Below, piece by piece: positions 1 to 9,395 of a DNA stretch of 64,000 nt. Under the pieces are notes generated by a model, which was not told the origin of the DNA, ran no database searches, and was given only the letters and a program-made list of their open reading frames with translations. Within the stretch, counting starts at the first letter, position 1, and the number at the start of each line of letters is the position of its first letter. Source of the stretch: Candidatus Limosilactobacillus intestinigallinarum (GTDB lineage: Bacteria; Bacillota; Bacilli; Lactobacillales; Lactobacillaceae); assembly GCA_019117285.1 (NCBI GenBank), contig DXAA01000011.1:62001-126000 (forward strand), read 5' to 3'. The translations under genes were made by a program, and so were the position numbers.

Positions 1-1062
1 GAGAAGATCGTTGGCAAGAACGTCCTGATCGACGAAGACATGGCCCAGAAGATCGTTGACGCTGGGGTCAAGAAGGTTACGATTCGTTCCGCCTTCACTT
101 GCAACACCGAACACGGTGTCTGCGAACGTTGCTACGGCCGGAACGCCGCTACTGGTGACCGGGTCGAAGCCGGTGAAGCTGTCGGGACCGTTGCCGCTCA
201 ATCAATCGGTGAACCAGGTACTCAGCTGACCTTGCGGAACTTCCACACTGGTGGTGTTGCCGGCAACGACGATATCACCCAAGGTCTCCCTCGTGTGCAA
301 GAAATTGTGGAAGCCCGGAACCCTAAAGGTCGGGCAACGATCAGTGAGGTTACCGGTGAGGTTGTCTCCATCGAAGAGAACCCGGCTGAACGGACCAAGG
401 ATGTTACCGTTAAGGGTGAAACCGACACCCGGACCTACACTCTGCCAATCACGGCCCGGATGCGGGTGGCTGAAGGTGACTTCATTCACCGTGGGACGGC
501 CCTCAACGAAGGTTCCATCGACCCGAAGGAACTGATTCGGGTTCGCGACGTCCTGTCCACCGAAACTTACCTGCTGGCTCAGGTTCAGGGTGTTTACCGG
601 ATGCAGGGGATTGACCTGCTTGATAAGCACGTTGAAATTATGATCCGTCAGATGATGCGGAAGGTCCGGGTCATGGATCCTGGTGACACCGATCTCCTGC
701 CAGGTCAACTGATGGACATCGGTCAATTCCGTGAAGCCAACAAGCCAACCCTGTACGCTGGTGGAATCCCGGCAACCGCTCGTCCGGTGATCCTCGGGAT
801 TACCAAGGCGGCCCTCGAAACCAACAGTTTCCTGTCCGCGGCTTCCTTCCAAGAGACGACCCGGGTACTTACCGACGCTGCTATTCGTGGTAAGAACGAC
901 CCACTGGTTGGTCTGAAGGAAAATGTTATCATTGGTAAGATCATTCCAGCCGGGACTGGGATGCCAACCTACCGGAACATTAAGCCAAAGGAAGTCAGTG
1001 TTGCTGCTTACTCCATCAAGGACCTTGAGGCCAAGATGAAAGAGGAAGACAAGCAAAACTAG
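1..1062 (+). CDS. rpoC: RNA polymerase beta' subunit, C-terminal part (5' end outside window)
   Basis: This is the last 353 residues of the beta' subunit of DNA-directed RNA polymerase; the reading frame is open from base 1, so the gene starts upstream of the window. Visible landmarks are the second zinc-binding cluster ([11 protein letters not shown], about residues 34-44 of the fragment) and the trigger-loop region [18 protein letters not shown], which closes over the active site during nucleotide addition. The lysine- and glutamate-rich tail ends in EEDKQN and a TAG codon. A strong hairpin terminator begins 28 bases downstream, so rpoC is the last gene of its rpoBC transcript. No irregularity is seen. 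Confidence 0.97.
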   Translation, partial: EKIVGKNVLIDEDMAQKIVDAGVKKVTIRSAFTCNTEHGVCERCYGRNAATGDRVEAGEAVGTVAAQSIGEPGTQLTLRNFHTGGVAGNDDITQGLPRVQEIVEARNPKGRATISEVTGEVVSIEENPAERTKDVTVKGETDTRTYTLPITARMRVAEGDFIHRGTALNEGSIDPKELIRVRDVLSTETYLLAQVQGVYRMQGIDLLDKHVEIMIRQMMRKVRVMDPGDTDLLPGQLMDIGQFREANKPTLYAGGIPATARPVILGITKAALETNSFLSAASFQETTRVLTDAAIRGKNDPLVGLKENVIIGKIIPAGTGMPTYRNIKPKEVSVAAYSIKDLEAKMKEEDKQN

Positions 1063-1090
1063 GCTTGTGGATAAGTGATAAGTAAAAGAA

Positions 1091-1130
1091 GAGAGGCTGG
1101 TAAATGCACTTACCGGCCTCTCTTTTGTTG
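1091..1130 (+). terminator. Intrinsic terminator of the rpoBC transcript
   Basis: GAGAGGC-T-GGTAA (1091-1103) pairs with TTACC-G-GCCTCTC (1110-1122), a 13-pair stem with one T-G wobble and a 6-base loop, followed by TTTTGTTG. It lies between rpoC and the next start codon and makes a start upstream of it for the following gene implausible. Confidence 0.9.
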
Positions 1131-1146
1131 TGAACGAGGTGGTTAT

Positions 1147-2325
1147 TTGACCAAAAAATATCAAATTGAAATCCCGGAAACGGCCCTCGACCAGACCGAC
1201 TTTCAACCCGGCGACCGTTTGGCCCTGAGCGTCAATCATAAGCAGATCGATGTTCGTCCCGCCCGGGTGATCGACCAATTGCCGCAGATTGCCTTCTGGT
1301 GGTATGCTCTGCCGGCCGCGGTGGTCACCCTGGTCTTCTATGCCTTTTTCCGAGAACGGAATGCGGTGCACCCGATCCCACTGACGGGGAGTGACTACTC
1401 TTTGGCTAACGGGGCGATGTTTTTGGGGGTGATCTCGGGCCTGGTGATCTTTATCACCACCTTCATTGTGGAAAAGGTGCGCAAAACCGGACCGACGAAG
1501 GACTTCTACTGGCGCAGTCTACCGCCACTGGCGATTGCCTGTGGATTAATCATGGTCTTCTCCTTCTCGGCCTTCTTCTGGCTGCTCGGCCAGATGTTTA
1601 CCAACGCTAGCTTCGACCTCTACACGACGACGGTCTTTGCCTTCGTGATTTTCGCCGCGGTCAACTACGTGATGATCAACCTGGCGATGACCCTGACCTC
1701 CGGGGTGGTCACCAACCTGTTGACAATCATGATCATCGGCGGGATGCTCTTCTCGATGCTGACCAACTCCTCGCGGGACTGGTGGAAGCACAACTTCAGC
1801 TTCCTGGGGACCGCGGAGAACTCCGCCAGCCTCCAGTTCAACGTTACCCTAATCTTCTCGGGGCTGTTGATGCTGACCCTGGTTGACTACCTATTTGTTA
1901 ACCTGCAGAAGCGTTACCGGGGACGGCGGGTGCTGACCCTGCGCTGGCTGTTGTACATGCTGTCGGCCTGCATCGCCTCGATCGGTCTCTTCCCCAACGA
2001 CCCCCAGTTCCATGTCCTACATGACCGGGTGTCGATGTGGCTGGTCTACATCATGTTGATCCTGATCGTGCTGATTCGCTGGATCCTGCCGGAGGTAACC
2101 CGGCAGTTTCTGACCCTCTCCTACATCATGGGGGCATTGATGGGGCTGGAGTACATCGTTTTCAAGCTCAGCGACTACCTGTCACTGACGGCCTTTGAAT
2201 TGCTAGAGTTTGGTCTGGCCTTCTCCTGGCTACTATTGCTCTTGCAGAACATTGAGAACCTGGCCCGTTTTGGGCACAACCTCTTCCTGGTGCAGATCAA
2301 GCCGGTCGAGAATAAAAATGAATAA
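1147..2325 (+). CDS. Polytopic membrane protein, DUF998-like, with AbrB-like N-terminal segment
   Basis: A 392-residue integral membrane protein of unknown function. I place the start at TTG 1147 because GAGGTGG lies 4 bases upstream and because an in-frame start at 1075 would place the rpoC terminator inside the gene. Residues 1-40 (IEIPETALDQTDFQPGDRLAL...KQIDVRP) read like a SpoVT/AbrB-type swapped-hairpin module; the rest contains roughly ten hydrophobic segments separated by short loops, resembling DUF998 membrane proteins of lactobacilli. Downstream it shares a terminator region with the convergent prepilin peptidase. The family assignment is by eye and uncertain; no catalytic motif is visible. 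Confidence 0.65.
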   Translation: MTKKYQIEIPETALDQTDFQPGDRLALSVNHKQIDVRPARVIDQLPQIAFWWYALPAAVVTLVFYAFFRERNAVHPIPLTGSDYSLANGAMFLGVISGLVIFITTFIVEKVRKTGPTKDFYWRSLPPLAIACGLIMVFSFSAFFWLLGQMFTNASFDLYTTTVFAFVIFAAVNYVMINLAMTLTSGVVTNLLTIMIIGGMLFSMLTNSSRDWWKHNFSFLGTAENSASLQFNVTLIFSGLLMLTLVDYLFVNLQKRYRGRRVLTLRWLLYMLSACIASIGLFPNDPQFHVLHDRVSMWLVYIMLILIVLIRWILPEVTRQFLTLSYIMGALMGLEYIVFKLSDYLSLTAFELLEFGLAFSWLLLLLQNIENLARFGHNLFLVQIKPVENKNE

Positions 2326-2335
2326 GAAATGAATT

Positions 2336-2366
2336 GGTCACGGCCCGCTGCCGTGGCCTTTTTTAG
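2336..2366 (+). terminator. Intrinsic terminator after the DUF998-like gene
   Basis: GGTCACGGC (2336-2344) pairs with GCCGTGGCC (2350-2358, one G-T pair) and is followed by seven T. It lies directly in front of the 3' end of the convergent comC-like gene. Confidence 0.85.
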
Positions 2367-3040
2367 TAGGTAGACAAGATGATCAGGGTGGCCAGACAGA
2401 GGGCCGGCAGAAAGGGAAGGCGTTTCTGCTGGCTGTGGAAAAAGGCAATGAGGGTAAGCAGGGAGGCCAGTAGGATGACCAGGGCGGTGGCTTCAACCCC
2501 AAAGGTCAGAAGGAGGATGGCGATGAAGAGGACATCCCCGCCGCCGAGCCAGTACCAGCGGGCGGCTGTGATGGTCAACAGGCCGGTCATCGCCAGGGCA
2601 GTGACGACACCGGTTAGGCTGAACCCCCAGCCGGGGATGAGGAGGGGGAGGAGAAGAAGACCGACCAGGCTGAGTGGGTACAGGTATTGGTGGAAGTAGT
2701 CACAGCTGGCGATGAAGATGAGAATCTGGATGACCAGGACCACCAAGAGACTGTGGAAAAGTCCGGGGCCGGCCAGCCGCCAGGCAAAGAATCCACCGAT
2801 TAATTCACAGAGGGGGTCGTAGGCGGTGATGCGTTGTCGACAGAAGTGGCAGTGTCCGCCCTGGATGACCCAACCGAGGATGGGGACCAGTTGCCACCAG
2901 GTGAGGGGATGGTGGCAATGGTCGCAGTAGGACCGCGGTGGCGACCAGGGGGATTGACCAACGCCGGACCGCTGGGCAGCGAGGGTGGTAAATGAGGCGA
3001 AACAGATGGTGAGAATTGTGACAAATGACTTGGCAAACAT
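2363..3040 (-). CDS. comC: Prepilin peptidase, ComC/PilD-like (A24 family)
   Basis: A 225-residue bifunctional prepilin leader peptidase/methyltransferase that would process competence pseudopilins (ComGC-type) at the membrane. It shows the family's cytoplasmic zinc site, CDHC at about residues 39-42 and CHFC at about 64-67, the conserved YDPLCELIGG loop, one aspartate in ASCDYFHQYLYP and the second in the G-GGD motif (WLGGGDVLF), the two catalytic aspartates of aspartyl prepilin peptidases. Several hydrophobic helices follow. The ATG has AGGAGG eight bases upstream. It is transcribed divergently from rpsL. The length fits the family; comC is the usual name in Firmicutes. Confidence 0.88.
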   Translation of the reverse strand: MFAKSFVTILTICFASFTTLAAQRSGVGQSPWSPPRSYCDHCHHPLTWWQLVPILGWVIQGGHCHFCRQRITAYDPLCELIGGFFAWRLAGPGLFHSLLVVLVIQILIFIASCDYFHQYLYPLSLVGLLLLPLLIPGWGFSLTGVVTALAMTGLLTITAARWYWLGGGDVLFIAILLLTFGVEATALVILLASLLTLIAFFHSQQKRLPFLPALCLATLIILSTY

Positions 3041-3110
3041 GGTAAAAACCTCCTATAATAAACAAACGTGGGTTATGGCGTTTGACGCCAAAAGAAATCC
3101 GGCGATCGCG

Positions 3111-3293
3111 TTGACATTCATTTGGGGACGTGATAGTCTATTTAAGGTGCTTTTTTAGCAACGGAGTGTCTGTCGTTGGGCAGACTTTTGCGTCAACGAA
3201 GGCACGACAATCTAATAACCATCCAGCAATTTTTTTATTCATCAAAAAGAACCACCTGGATGTGTGGACTTAAAACAAGGAAGGGGAAAAATT
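3111..3293 (+). promoter_or_regulatory. rpsL promoter and structured 5' leader
   Basis: TTGACA (3111-3116) and TAGTCT (3134-3139) are 17 bases apart and form a sigma-A type promoter. About 150 untranslated bases follow, containing a small hairpin GTCTG...CAGAC (near 3167-3184), before AAGGAAGGGG and the rpsL ATG. The length of the leader suggests control at the RNA level, as usual for ribosomal protein operons; no regulator binding site was identified. Confidence 0.7.
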
Positions 3294-3707
3294 ATGCCAA
3301 CCATTAATCAATTGGTACGTAAGGGCCGTAAGAGCCACAAGGGCAAGTCAAAGTCACCAGCTCTTGGCTATGTTTACAACACGTTTAAGAAGGAAGAAGT
3401 TAAGGTGCCAGCTCCACAAAAGCGTGGGGTTGCTACCCGTGTTGGTACCATGACTCCTAAGAAGCCAAACTCAGCGCTGCGGAAGTACGCCCGTGTACGT
3501 CTTTCCAACCTGATCGAAGTTACTGCTTACATTCCTGGTATTGGTCACAACCTCCAAGAACACTCAGTTGTTTTGATTCGTGGTGGTCGTGTTAAGGACT
3601 TGCCAGGGGTTCGTTACCACATCATCCGTGGTACCCTTGATACTGCCGGTGTTGAAGGCCGGATGCAATCACGGTCCAAGTACGGTACTAAGAAGCCTAA
3701 GAAGTAA
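3294..3707 (+). CDS. rpsL: 30S ribosomal protein S12
   Basis: S12 (137 residues) sits at the decoding centre of the small subunit and monitors codon-anticodon pairing. The chosen ATG at 3294 gives the standard N-terminus [12 protein letters not shown]; an in-frame codon 30 bases upstream lacks a ribosome site, while AAGGAAGGGG precedes 3294. The conserved [10 protein letters not shown] loop, whose lysine is the classical streptomycin-resistance position, is present as [11 protein letters not shown], as is the second loop [14 protein letters not shown]. rpsG follows after 20 bases in the same operon. The sequence is wild type by inspection at the streptomycin lysines. Confidence 0.98.
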   Translation: MPTINQLVRKGRKSHKGKSKSPALGYVYNTFKKEEVKVPAPQKRGVATRVGTMTPKKPNSALRKYARVRLSNLIEVTAYIPGIGHNLQEHSVVLIRGGRVKDLPGVRYHIIRGTLDTAGVEGRMQSRSKYGTKKPKK

Positions 3708-3727
3708 TTTTAAGGAGGAGTTAAGTA

Positions 3728-4198
3728 ATGCCACGTAAAGGACATGTACAAAAGCGTGAAATTTTACCAGATCCAGTGTACAACTCAAAGCTGGTTACGA
3801 GCTTAATCGACCGTCTGATGGTTGATGGTAAGCGTGGGACTGCTACGAAGATTTTGTACGCAGCCTTCGACCAAATTAAGGAAGAAACTGGTAACGATCC
3901 AGTTGAAGTTTTCCAACAAGCTATGGAAAACGTTATGCCTGTTCTTGAAGTTAAGGCTCGTCGTGTTGGTGGTTCTAACTACCAAGTTCCGATCGAAGTT
4001 CGTCCAGAACGGCGGACCACGTTGGGCCTTCGTTGGATTGTTCAATACGCACGGCTGCGTGGGGAACACACCATGGTTGAACGGCTTTCCCGTGAAATCA
4101 TCGATGCTTCCAACAACACCGGTGCTTCAGTTAAGAAGCGTGAAGACACTCACCGGATGGCAGAAGCTAACCGGGCCTTTGCACACTACCGCTGGTAA
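3728..4198 (+). CDS. rpsG: 30S ribosomal protein S7
   Basis: S7 (156 residues, the usual length) nucleates assembly of the 30S head and lines the E-site mRNA exit. It begins [21 protein letters not shown] and retains the family signatures [21 protein letters not shown] and the C-terminal [20 protein letters not shown] lies upstream of the ATG. It is cotranscribed with rpsL; a hairpin between it and fusA may reduce read-through. Confidence 0.98.
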   Translation: MPRKGHVQKREILPDPVYNSKLVTSLIDRLMVDGKRGTATKILYAAFDQIKEETGNDPVEVFQQAMENVMPVLEVKARRVGGSNYQVPIEVRPERRTTLGLRWIVQYARLRGEHTMVERLSREIIDASNNTGASVKKREDTHRMAEANRAFAHYRW

Positions 4199-4237
4199 TC
4201 ATCGGCAATTGAAACCAGTTGCCTGACTGGTTACAAT

Positions 4238-4279
4238 AAAGGGGTGACGTAGTTGATTGATAACCGTCATCCCTTTTTC
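4238..4279 (+). terminator. Hairpin with T-run between rpsG and fusA
   Basis: AAAGGGGTGACG (4238-4249) pairs with CGTCATCCCTTT (4265-4276; G-T pair included) and a short T-run follows. It has the form of an intrinsic terminator or attenuator inside the str operon. fusA then starts only about 50 bases later, so partial read-through is likely. Confidence 0.7.
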
Positions 4280-4330
4280 TAAAAATGACGATTATAAGAT
4301 ATTATCTTTCGGAAGGAGATACACTTTAAG

Positions 4331-6421
4331 ATGGCTAACAAACGTGAATATCCACTTGCTAAGACGCGTAACATCGGTATCATGGCCCACATCGATGCCG
4401 GTAAGACGACTGCCACTGAGCGGATTCTTTACTACACCGGTAAGATTCACAAGATTGGTGAAACTCACGATGGTGCTTCACAAATGGACTGGATGGATGA
4501 GGAAAAGGAACGTGGTATCACCATCACGTCCGCTGCCACCACGGCCGTTTGGAAGGACCACCGGATCAACATCATCGATACCCCAGGACACGTGGACTTC
4601 ACTGTCGAAGTTGAACGTGCATTGCGGGTGCTTGATGGTGCCGTAACGGTCCTGGATGCCCAAGCCGGGGTTGAACCACAGACCGAAACGGTTTGGCGCC
4701 AAGCCGACCAATTCAACGTTCCCCGGATCGTCTTCGCTAACAAGATGGACAAGGTTGGGGCTAACTTTGACTACTCTGTTCAAACGATCAAGGACCGTCT
4801 GAACGTTACCCCACTGCCAATCCAAATGCCAATTGGTGCTGAAGACACCTTCTCCGGGGTTGTTGACCTGGTTAAGATGGTTGCCTACGTTTACGACGAA
4901 GATAAGCTGGGTACCAACTGGGATACTGTTGATATTCCAGATGACATGAAGGACGAAGCGCAAAAGCGTCACGAAGCCATGATCGAAACGCTGGCGGACA
5001 TCGACGACAACATCATGGAAAAGTACCTTGAGGGTGAAGACATCTCCGTCGATGAAATCAAGGCTGCTATCCGTAAGGGGACCCTGGAAGAAAAGCTCTT
5101 CCCAGTACTTGCTGGTTCTGCCTACAAGGATAAGGGTATCCAGATGATGCTTGATGCCGTTATCGACTACCTGCCATCACCACTGGATGTTAAGCCATTC
5201 GTTGCCCACGACGCTGATGGGAACGAAGTTGAACTGACTGCCGGTGATGACAAGCCATTCGCTGCCCTGGCCTTCAAGATTGCCACTGACCCATTTGTTG
5301 GTCGTCTGACCTTCTTACGTGTTTACACCGGTTCCCTGCAATCCGGTTCATACGTTCTGAACGCCACTAAGGACAAGCGTGAACGTATCGGTCGTCTGCT
5401 GCAAATGCACTCTAACCAACAACACGAAATTCCAGAAGTATTCTCTGGTGATATTGCCGCTGCCATCGGTCTGAAGAACACCACGACTGGTGACTCCCTG
5501 ACCGACCCTGATCACCCACTGCAACTTGAATCAATGGACTTCCCTGACCCAGTTATTCAGGTTTCCGTTGAACCAAAGTCCAAGGCTGACCAAGACAAGA
5601 TGGACAAGGGTCTGCAAAAGCTGGCTGAAGAAGACCCAACCTTCAAGGCTGAAACTAACCCTGAAACTGGTGAAACCCTGATCGCCGGGATGGGTGAATT
5701 GCACCTGGACATCATTGTTGAACGTCTGCGTCGTGAATTCCACGCCGAAGTTAAGGTTGGTAAGCCACAAGTATCCTACCGTGAAGCATTTACCAAGAAG
5801 GCAAGCGCCCAAGGTAAGTTCGTTCGTCAGTCTGGTGGTAAAGGTCAATACGGTGATGTATGGATCGAATTCACGCCACTCAAGGAAGGGGAAGGCTTCG
5901 AATTCGAAGACGCCATCGTTGGTGGTGTTGTTCCTCGTGAATTCATCCCTGCCGTTGAACAAGGTCTGAAGGAAGCTATGCAAAATGGTGTCCTGGCCGG
6001 TTACCCACTGGTTGACATGCACGCTAAGCTCTACGATGGTAGTTACCACGAAGTCGACTCTAGTGAAGCAGCCTTCAAGGTTGCCGCATCCCTCGCACTG
6101 AAGAATGCTGCTAAGAAGGCGGACCCAGTTATCCTTGAACCAATCATGAAGGTTGACATCGTTGTCCCACAAGACAACATGGGTGACGTCATGGGTCAAG
6201 TAACTGCTCGTCGTGGGACCATTGATGGGATGGAAGAACGTGGTAACGCTCAACTGATCCACTCATTCGTTCCACTGTCAGAAATGTTCGGTTACGCTAC
6301 TGCCCTGCGTTCTGCTACCCAGGGTCGTGGTACCTTCACGATGACCTTCGACCACTACTCAGCTGTTCCTAAGTCAGTTCAAGAAGACATCATCAAGAAG
6401 AGCGGCAAGGGCAACGACTAA
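4331..6421 (+). CDS. fusA: Elongation factor G
   Basis: EF-G (696 residues) is the GTPase that drives translocation of tRNA and mRNA after peptide bond formation and helps recycle ribosomes. The G1 motif AHIDAGKTT starts near residue 19, G2 lies in RGITITSA, G3 is DTPGHVDF near residue 82 and G4 NKMD near residue 136; domains II to V follow at normal length, including the SGGKGQYGD and [16 protein letters not shown] regions of domains IV and V. AAGGAGAT stands upstream of the ATG and an intrinsic terminator follows at 6447. It closes the rpsL-rpsG-fusA unit; tuf is not adjacent. Confidence 0.98.
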   Translation: MANKREYPLAKTRNIGIMAHIDAGKTTATERILYYTGKIHKIGETHDGASQMDWMDEEKERGITITSAATTAVWKDHRINIIDTPGHVDFTVEVERALRVLDGAVTVLDAQAGVEPQTETVWRQADQFNVPRIVFANKMDKVGANFDYSVQTIKDRLNVTPLPIQMPIGAEDTFSGVVDLVKMVAYVYDEDKLGTNWDTVDIPDDMKDEAQKRHEAMIETLADIDDNIMEKYLEGEDISVDEIKAAIRKGTLEEKLFPVLAGSAYKDKGIQMMLDAVIDYLPSPLDVKPFVAHDADGNEVELTAGDDKPFAALAFKIATDPFVGRLTFLRVYTGSLQSGSYVLNATKDKRERIGRLLQMHSNQQHEIPEVFSGDIAAAIGLKNTTTGDSLTDPDHPLQLESMDFPDPVIQVSVEPKSKADQDKMDKGLQKLAEEDPTFKAETNPETGETLIAGMGELHLDIIVERLRREFHAEVKVGKPQVSYREAFTKKASAQGKFVRQSGGKGQYGDVWIEFTPLKEGEGFEFEDAIVGGVVPREFIPAVEQGLKEAMQNGVLAGYPLVDMHAKLYDGSYHEVDSSEAAFKVAASLALKNAAKKADPVILEPIMKVDIVVPQDNMGDVMGQVTARRGTIDGMEERGNAQLIHSFVPLSEMFGYATALRSATQGRGTFTMTFDHYSAVPKSVQEDIIKKSGKGND

Positions 6422-6446
6422 TTCGCTGTCATGACTAAATAAAGAA

Positions 6447-6472
6447 GATCGGTTTTTAACCGGTCTTTTTTG
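6447..6472 (+). terminator. Terminator after fusA
   Basis: GATCGGTT (6447-6454) pairs with AACCGGTC (6458-6465, one wobble) and is followed by TTTTTTGTTTTT. Confidence 0.85.
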
Positions 6473-6569
6473 TTTTTAAATTTATCCATTTACCCAGTGA
6501 AAGCGGTACACGAATTATAGGAGCGGTATTCTGTGGTATACACAGTACTTTAACGAATAATGGCGGCAC

Positions 6570-6671
6570 TTGAAATCAATATCCTTCGTGTTATAGTGTA
6601 AATACGAATTATCAAGAGCAACCATCACGTGATCGTTAGCGATTAATGGGCGATCACCTTAGATCGGTTGC
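6570..6671 (+). promoter_or_regulatory. Promoter and hairpin leader of the NCS2 permease gene
   Basis: TTGAAA (6570-6575) and TATAGT (6592-6597) are separated by 16 bases. The leader folds into a long hairpin: GCAACC (6618-6623) pairs with GGTTGC (6666-6671), and inside it GTGATCG (6629-6635) pairs with CGATCAC (6651-6657). The GAGGAGG ribosome site starts immediately after the stem. I do not recognise the purine riboswitch core, so the ligand or protein that might act here is unknown. Confidence 0.65.
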
Positions 6672-6685
6672 GAGGAGGAAGAAGA

Positions 6686-8011
6686 ATGGATGAAAAAGCA
6701 CACTTGTTGATTGGCCCGGATGAGAAGGTGCCGACGGGCGAGGCGGTCCTGTTAGGACTGCAGCACGTCCTGGCGATGGATGTCTACGTCCCACCGATTA
6801 TCCTGGCCGGCCTGCTGGCAATGGGGGCGGTGGACTCGACCGGCCTCCTGCAGGCCACCTTCCTGGCTGCTGGCATCGGCACGATCCTGCAAACGGCCTG
6901 GTTCATGAAGATGCCGGTTTCCCAAGGGCCGTCGTTTGTTCCGCTGACGGCAGCCGCTGGGGTGGTCATGGCCAGCGGTGGGGTCCACGGTGGCGGGATG
7001 GCTACCCTGATGGGCTCCTTACTGGTCGGGGCGATCCTGCTGATCCTGCTCGGCCTAAGCGGGGTCTTCCAGAAGATCATCAACCGGTTGGTTCCCGCGG
7101 TCGTCGGTGGCACAATCATCACCTGCGTGGGGCTCTCCCTGATCCCGTCGGCCCTGAACGACAATATCTTCGAGGCCAAGGGGAACGTCTACCAGAACAT
7201 GGAGCTGGCGGCGGTTACCGCGGCGATCCTGCTGGTCTGTGTGGCCATCAGCATCCGTTTTCCCCGTGTCCAGAAGCTCTTTAAGACCGGGTCGATCGTC
7301 ATTGCACTCCTGGTCGGTACGGCCATGAGTGCGACGATGGGCCGCTTCGACGCCAGCTCAGTGGCCGCGGCCCCGTGGTTCAGCCTGCCGCAGCGGACCG
7401 CCTTCCACTGGGGAATGCACTTTAACATGACGGCGATTCTGACCTTCATCATCATCTACGCGATCCTGACCACGGAGACGACCGGGACCTGGTTTGCGAT
7501 GGGGGCGGTGACCAACCACACCATCACCAAGGATCAGTGGAACCATGGGATTGTCGGCGAGGGACTGAGCTGCCTGGTGGCCACCATCACCGGGACGACG
7601 CCGGTCACCGGTTACTCGACCAACGCTGGGATCATCTCGATCACCGGAGTGGCCAGCAAGCGGGTCTTCATCGCCGCCGGGGGCTGGTTCATCATCCTCG
7701 GCTTCTGCACGAAACTGTCGGCCTTCCTGGCAGCCATTCCGGCACCGGTCATCGGCGGGGTCTTCGCCATCATCACGGTGACGATCATGCTGAACGGGTT
7801 GAACGTTATTCGTCACTTGCCAACGGTGGAGAGCGACCTCTACATCATCGGTCTGCCAATCGTGATCACGATCGCCCTGGTCCTGATTCCCAAGAAGATT
7901 GTCAGTGCCGCTCCGCAGATGGTTCAGTACCTCCTGGGTTCCCCGATCGCCATTGCGGCTCTACTGGCAATCATCCTCAACCTAGTGATGCCCAAACGCG
8001 CCCGGCTCTAA
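6686..8011 (+). CDS. NCS2-family purine permease (xanthine/urate type)
   Basis: A 441-residue nucleobase-cation symporter-2 protein expected to import xanthine or a related oxopurine with protons. The start at ATG 6686 is preferred over an upstream in-frame TTG (6668) that lies inside the leader stem. About 12-14 hydrophobic segments are visible; diagnostic parts are QTAWFMKMPVSQGPSF in the first half and GTTPVTGYSTNAGIISITGV, the signature region for substrate binding in NCS2 transporters, in the second. It sits alone between two terminators, inserted between the str and S10 operons. Its xanthine could feed the phosphoribosyltransferase encoded at 28.5 kb. Uracil or urate remain possible substrates. 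Confidence 0.85.
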   Translation: MDEKAHLLIGPDEKVPTGEAVLLGLQHVLAMDVYVPPIILAGLLAMGAVDSTGLLQATFLAAGIGTILQTAWFMKMPVSQGPSFVPLTAAAGVVMASGGVHGGGMATLMGSLLVGAILLILLGLSGVFQKIINRLVPAVVGGTIITCVGLSLIPSALNDNIFEAKGNVYQNMELAAVTAAILLVCVAISIRFPRVQKLFKTGSIVIALLVGTAMSATMGRFDASSVAAAPWFSLPQRTAFHWGMHFNMTAILTFIIIYAILTTETTGTWFAMGAVTNHTITKDQWNHGIVGEGLSCLVATITGTTPVTGYSTNAGIISITGVASKRVFIAAGGWFIILGFCTKLSAFLAAIPAPVIGGVFAIITVTIMLNGLNVIRHLPTVESDLYIIGLPIVITIALVLIPKKIVSAAPQMVQYLLGSPIAIAALLAIILNLVMPKRARL

Positions 8012-8023
8012 TTTATATAGAAG

Positions 8024-8072
8024 AAAAAGATCGTCAACGGTGGAATTCGTTCATCGTTGACGATCTTTTTAA
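8024..8072 (+). terminator. Strong terminator after the permease gene
   Basis: A perfect 16-base stem: AAAAAGATCGTCAACG (8024-8039) and its complement (8055-8070) with the T-run built into the 3' arm. The A-rich 5' flank makes it potentially active in both directions. Confidence 0.9.
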
Positions 8073-8155
8073 AATTTTGAAGAAGATCTGGTTGAAATTT
8101 GGAAACGATTTTATTTTACAGAAAGATTTCAATCAAAATAAATTGCTTTAAACAC

Positions 8156-8184
8156 TTGATATGACAACGATTCTTTAGTATTAT
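8156..8184 (+). promoter_or_regulatory. Promoter of the S10-spc-alpha operon
   Basis: TTGATA (8156-8161), 17-base spacer, TATTAT (8179-8184). It stands about 170 bases before rpsJ and no other strong promoter is apparent upstream of rpsJ. Confidence 0.8.
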
Positions 8185-8189
8185 GGATA

Positions 8190-8353
8190 GGTGCTTGAGC
8201 GTTGGCGGGTAGATTTGCCCTACCCCCATGGGAGTTTAAGCTGCGAAGCGTTGATGCGGAAGGTTGCGACACACCCGGCCGCTTTGCCACAGGATGTGGC
8301 GGTAATTTCCGCGGAGCTAGTCAAATTTTAAATCTGACGAAGGAGGGAACATA
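8190..8353 (+). promoter_or_regulatory. Structured 5' leader of rpsJ, candidate ribosomal-protein autoregulatory RNA
   Basis: The untranslated leader is GC-rich and folds by eye into at least three helices: GGGTAG (8207-8212) with CTACCC (8220-8225); GCGGAA (8256-8261) with TTCCGC (8307-8312); and inside that GCCAC (8286-8290) with GTGGC (8296-8300). S10 operons are commonly controlled by a product of the operon (L4 in enterobacteria) acting on the leader; that it happens here is inference. Confidence 0.6.
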
Positions 8354-8662
8354 ATGGCAAAACAAAAGATTCGTATTCGGTTAAAGGCTTATGAACACCG
8401 CATTCTCGACCAATCTGCTGACAAGATTGTTGATACCGCTAAGCGGACAGGTGCTCAAATCTCAGGTCCGATCCCGTTACCAACTGAACGGACTATCTAC
8501 ACGGTTATCCGTTCACCACACAAGTTCAAGAAGTCTCGGGAACAATTTGAAATGCGGACCCACAAGCGTTTGATCGACATCATCGACCCAACCCCAAAGA
8601 CGGTTGACGCACTGATGAAGCTCGACCTGCCAAGTGGTGTTGACATCGAAATCAAGTTGTAA
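8354..8662 (+). CDS. rpsJ: 30S ribosomal protein S10
   Basis: S10 (102 residues) is a head protein of the small subunit; it also partners NusB in antitermination. Typical features are [20 protein letters not shown] at the start and the [22 protein letters not shown] loop region. GAAGGAGGG precedes the ATG. It opens a gene series that runs without a clear terminator to infA. Confidence 0.98.
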   Translation: MAKQKIRIRLKAYEHRILDQSADKIVDTAKRTGAQISGPIPLPTERTIYTVIRSPHKFKKSREQFEMRTHKRLIDIIDPTPKTVDALMKLDLPSGVDIEIKL

Positions 8663-8711
8663 TTATTTTTACTTTATTAAAAACGAAAAACATTAAATTG
8701 GAGGTGTACTC

Positions 8712-9374
8712 ATGGCCAAAGGAATCTTAGGTAAAAAGGTTGGTATGACTCAAGTCTTCACTGACAACGGTGAATTGGTACCAGTTACTGTTATTGACGT
8801 AACGCCAAACGTTGTTATGCAAATCAAGACCGTTGAAAACGATGGTTACAACGCCGTTCAACTCGGTTTTGACGACAAGCGCGAAATCTTGAGCAACAAG
8901 CCTGAACAAGGTCATGCAGCAAAAGCAAATACGACCCCTAAGCGCTTCATCGGTGAAATCCGTGACGCTGAATTAGGGGATGACATCAAGGTTGGAGACG
9001 AAGTTAAGGCTGACGTCTTCTCTGAAGGTGAAACCGTCGACGTTACGGGTGTTACCAAGGGTCATGGTTACCAAGGTAACATTCACAAGGACAACCAATC
9101 ACGTGGTCCGATGGCTCACGGTTCTCGTTACCACCGTCGTCCAGGTTCTCTGGGTGCAATCATTAACCGGGTATTCAAGGGTATGAAGCTCCCAGGCCGG
9201 ATGGGTAACAAGACTGTTACGATGCAACACTTACAAGTTGTTAAGGTTGACCTCGACAACAACGTATTACTGATCAAGGGTAACGTTCCTGGCGCTAACA
9301 AGTCATACGTTACGATTAAGAACTCTGTGAAGGCTAACACCAAGAAGAGCCTGAGCAAGCAACACAACAAATAA
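8712..9374 (+). CDS. rplC: 50S ribosomal protein L3
   Basis: L3 (220 residues) is an early assembly protein that reaches the peptidyl transferase centre. The N-terminus [16 protein letters not shown] and the central extension [22 protein letters not shown]...RRPGSLG are diagnostic. It is slightly longer than the classic 209 residues because of a basic tail ending KSLSKQHNK, as in other lactobacilli. It lies 49 bases after rpsJ with its own AGGAGG-like site. Confidence 0.98.
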   Translation: MAKGILGKKVGMTQVFTDNGELVPVTVIDVTPNVVMQIKTVENDGYNAVQLGFDDKREILSNKPEQGHAAKANTTPKRFIGEIRDAELGDDIKVGDEVKADVFSEGETVDVTGVTKGHGYQGNIHKDNQSRGPMAHGSRYHRRPGSLGAIINRVFKGMKLPGRMGNKTVTMQHLQVVKVDLDNNVLLIKGNVPGANKSYVTIKNSVKANTKKSLSKQHNK

Positions 9375-9395
9375 TAAGAAAGGAGGAAGTAAATA

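Noticed and set aside
202-1371. Long open frame on the minus strand across rpoC
   Set aside because: It is antisense to rpoC, has no ribosome site or family resemblance, and arises from codon bias of the real gene.
6422-6685. Purine riboswitch before the NCS2 permease or xpt
   Set aside because: I could not find the conserved three-way junction core or kissing-loop sequences at either place; only a simple nested hairpin is present before the permease.
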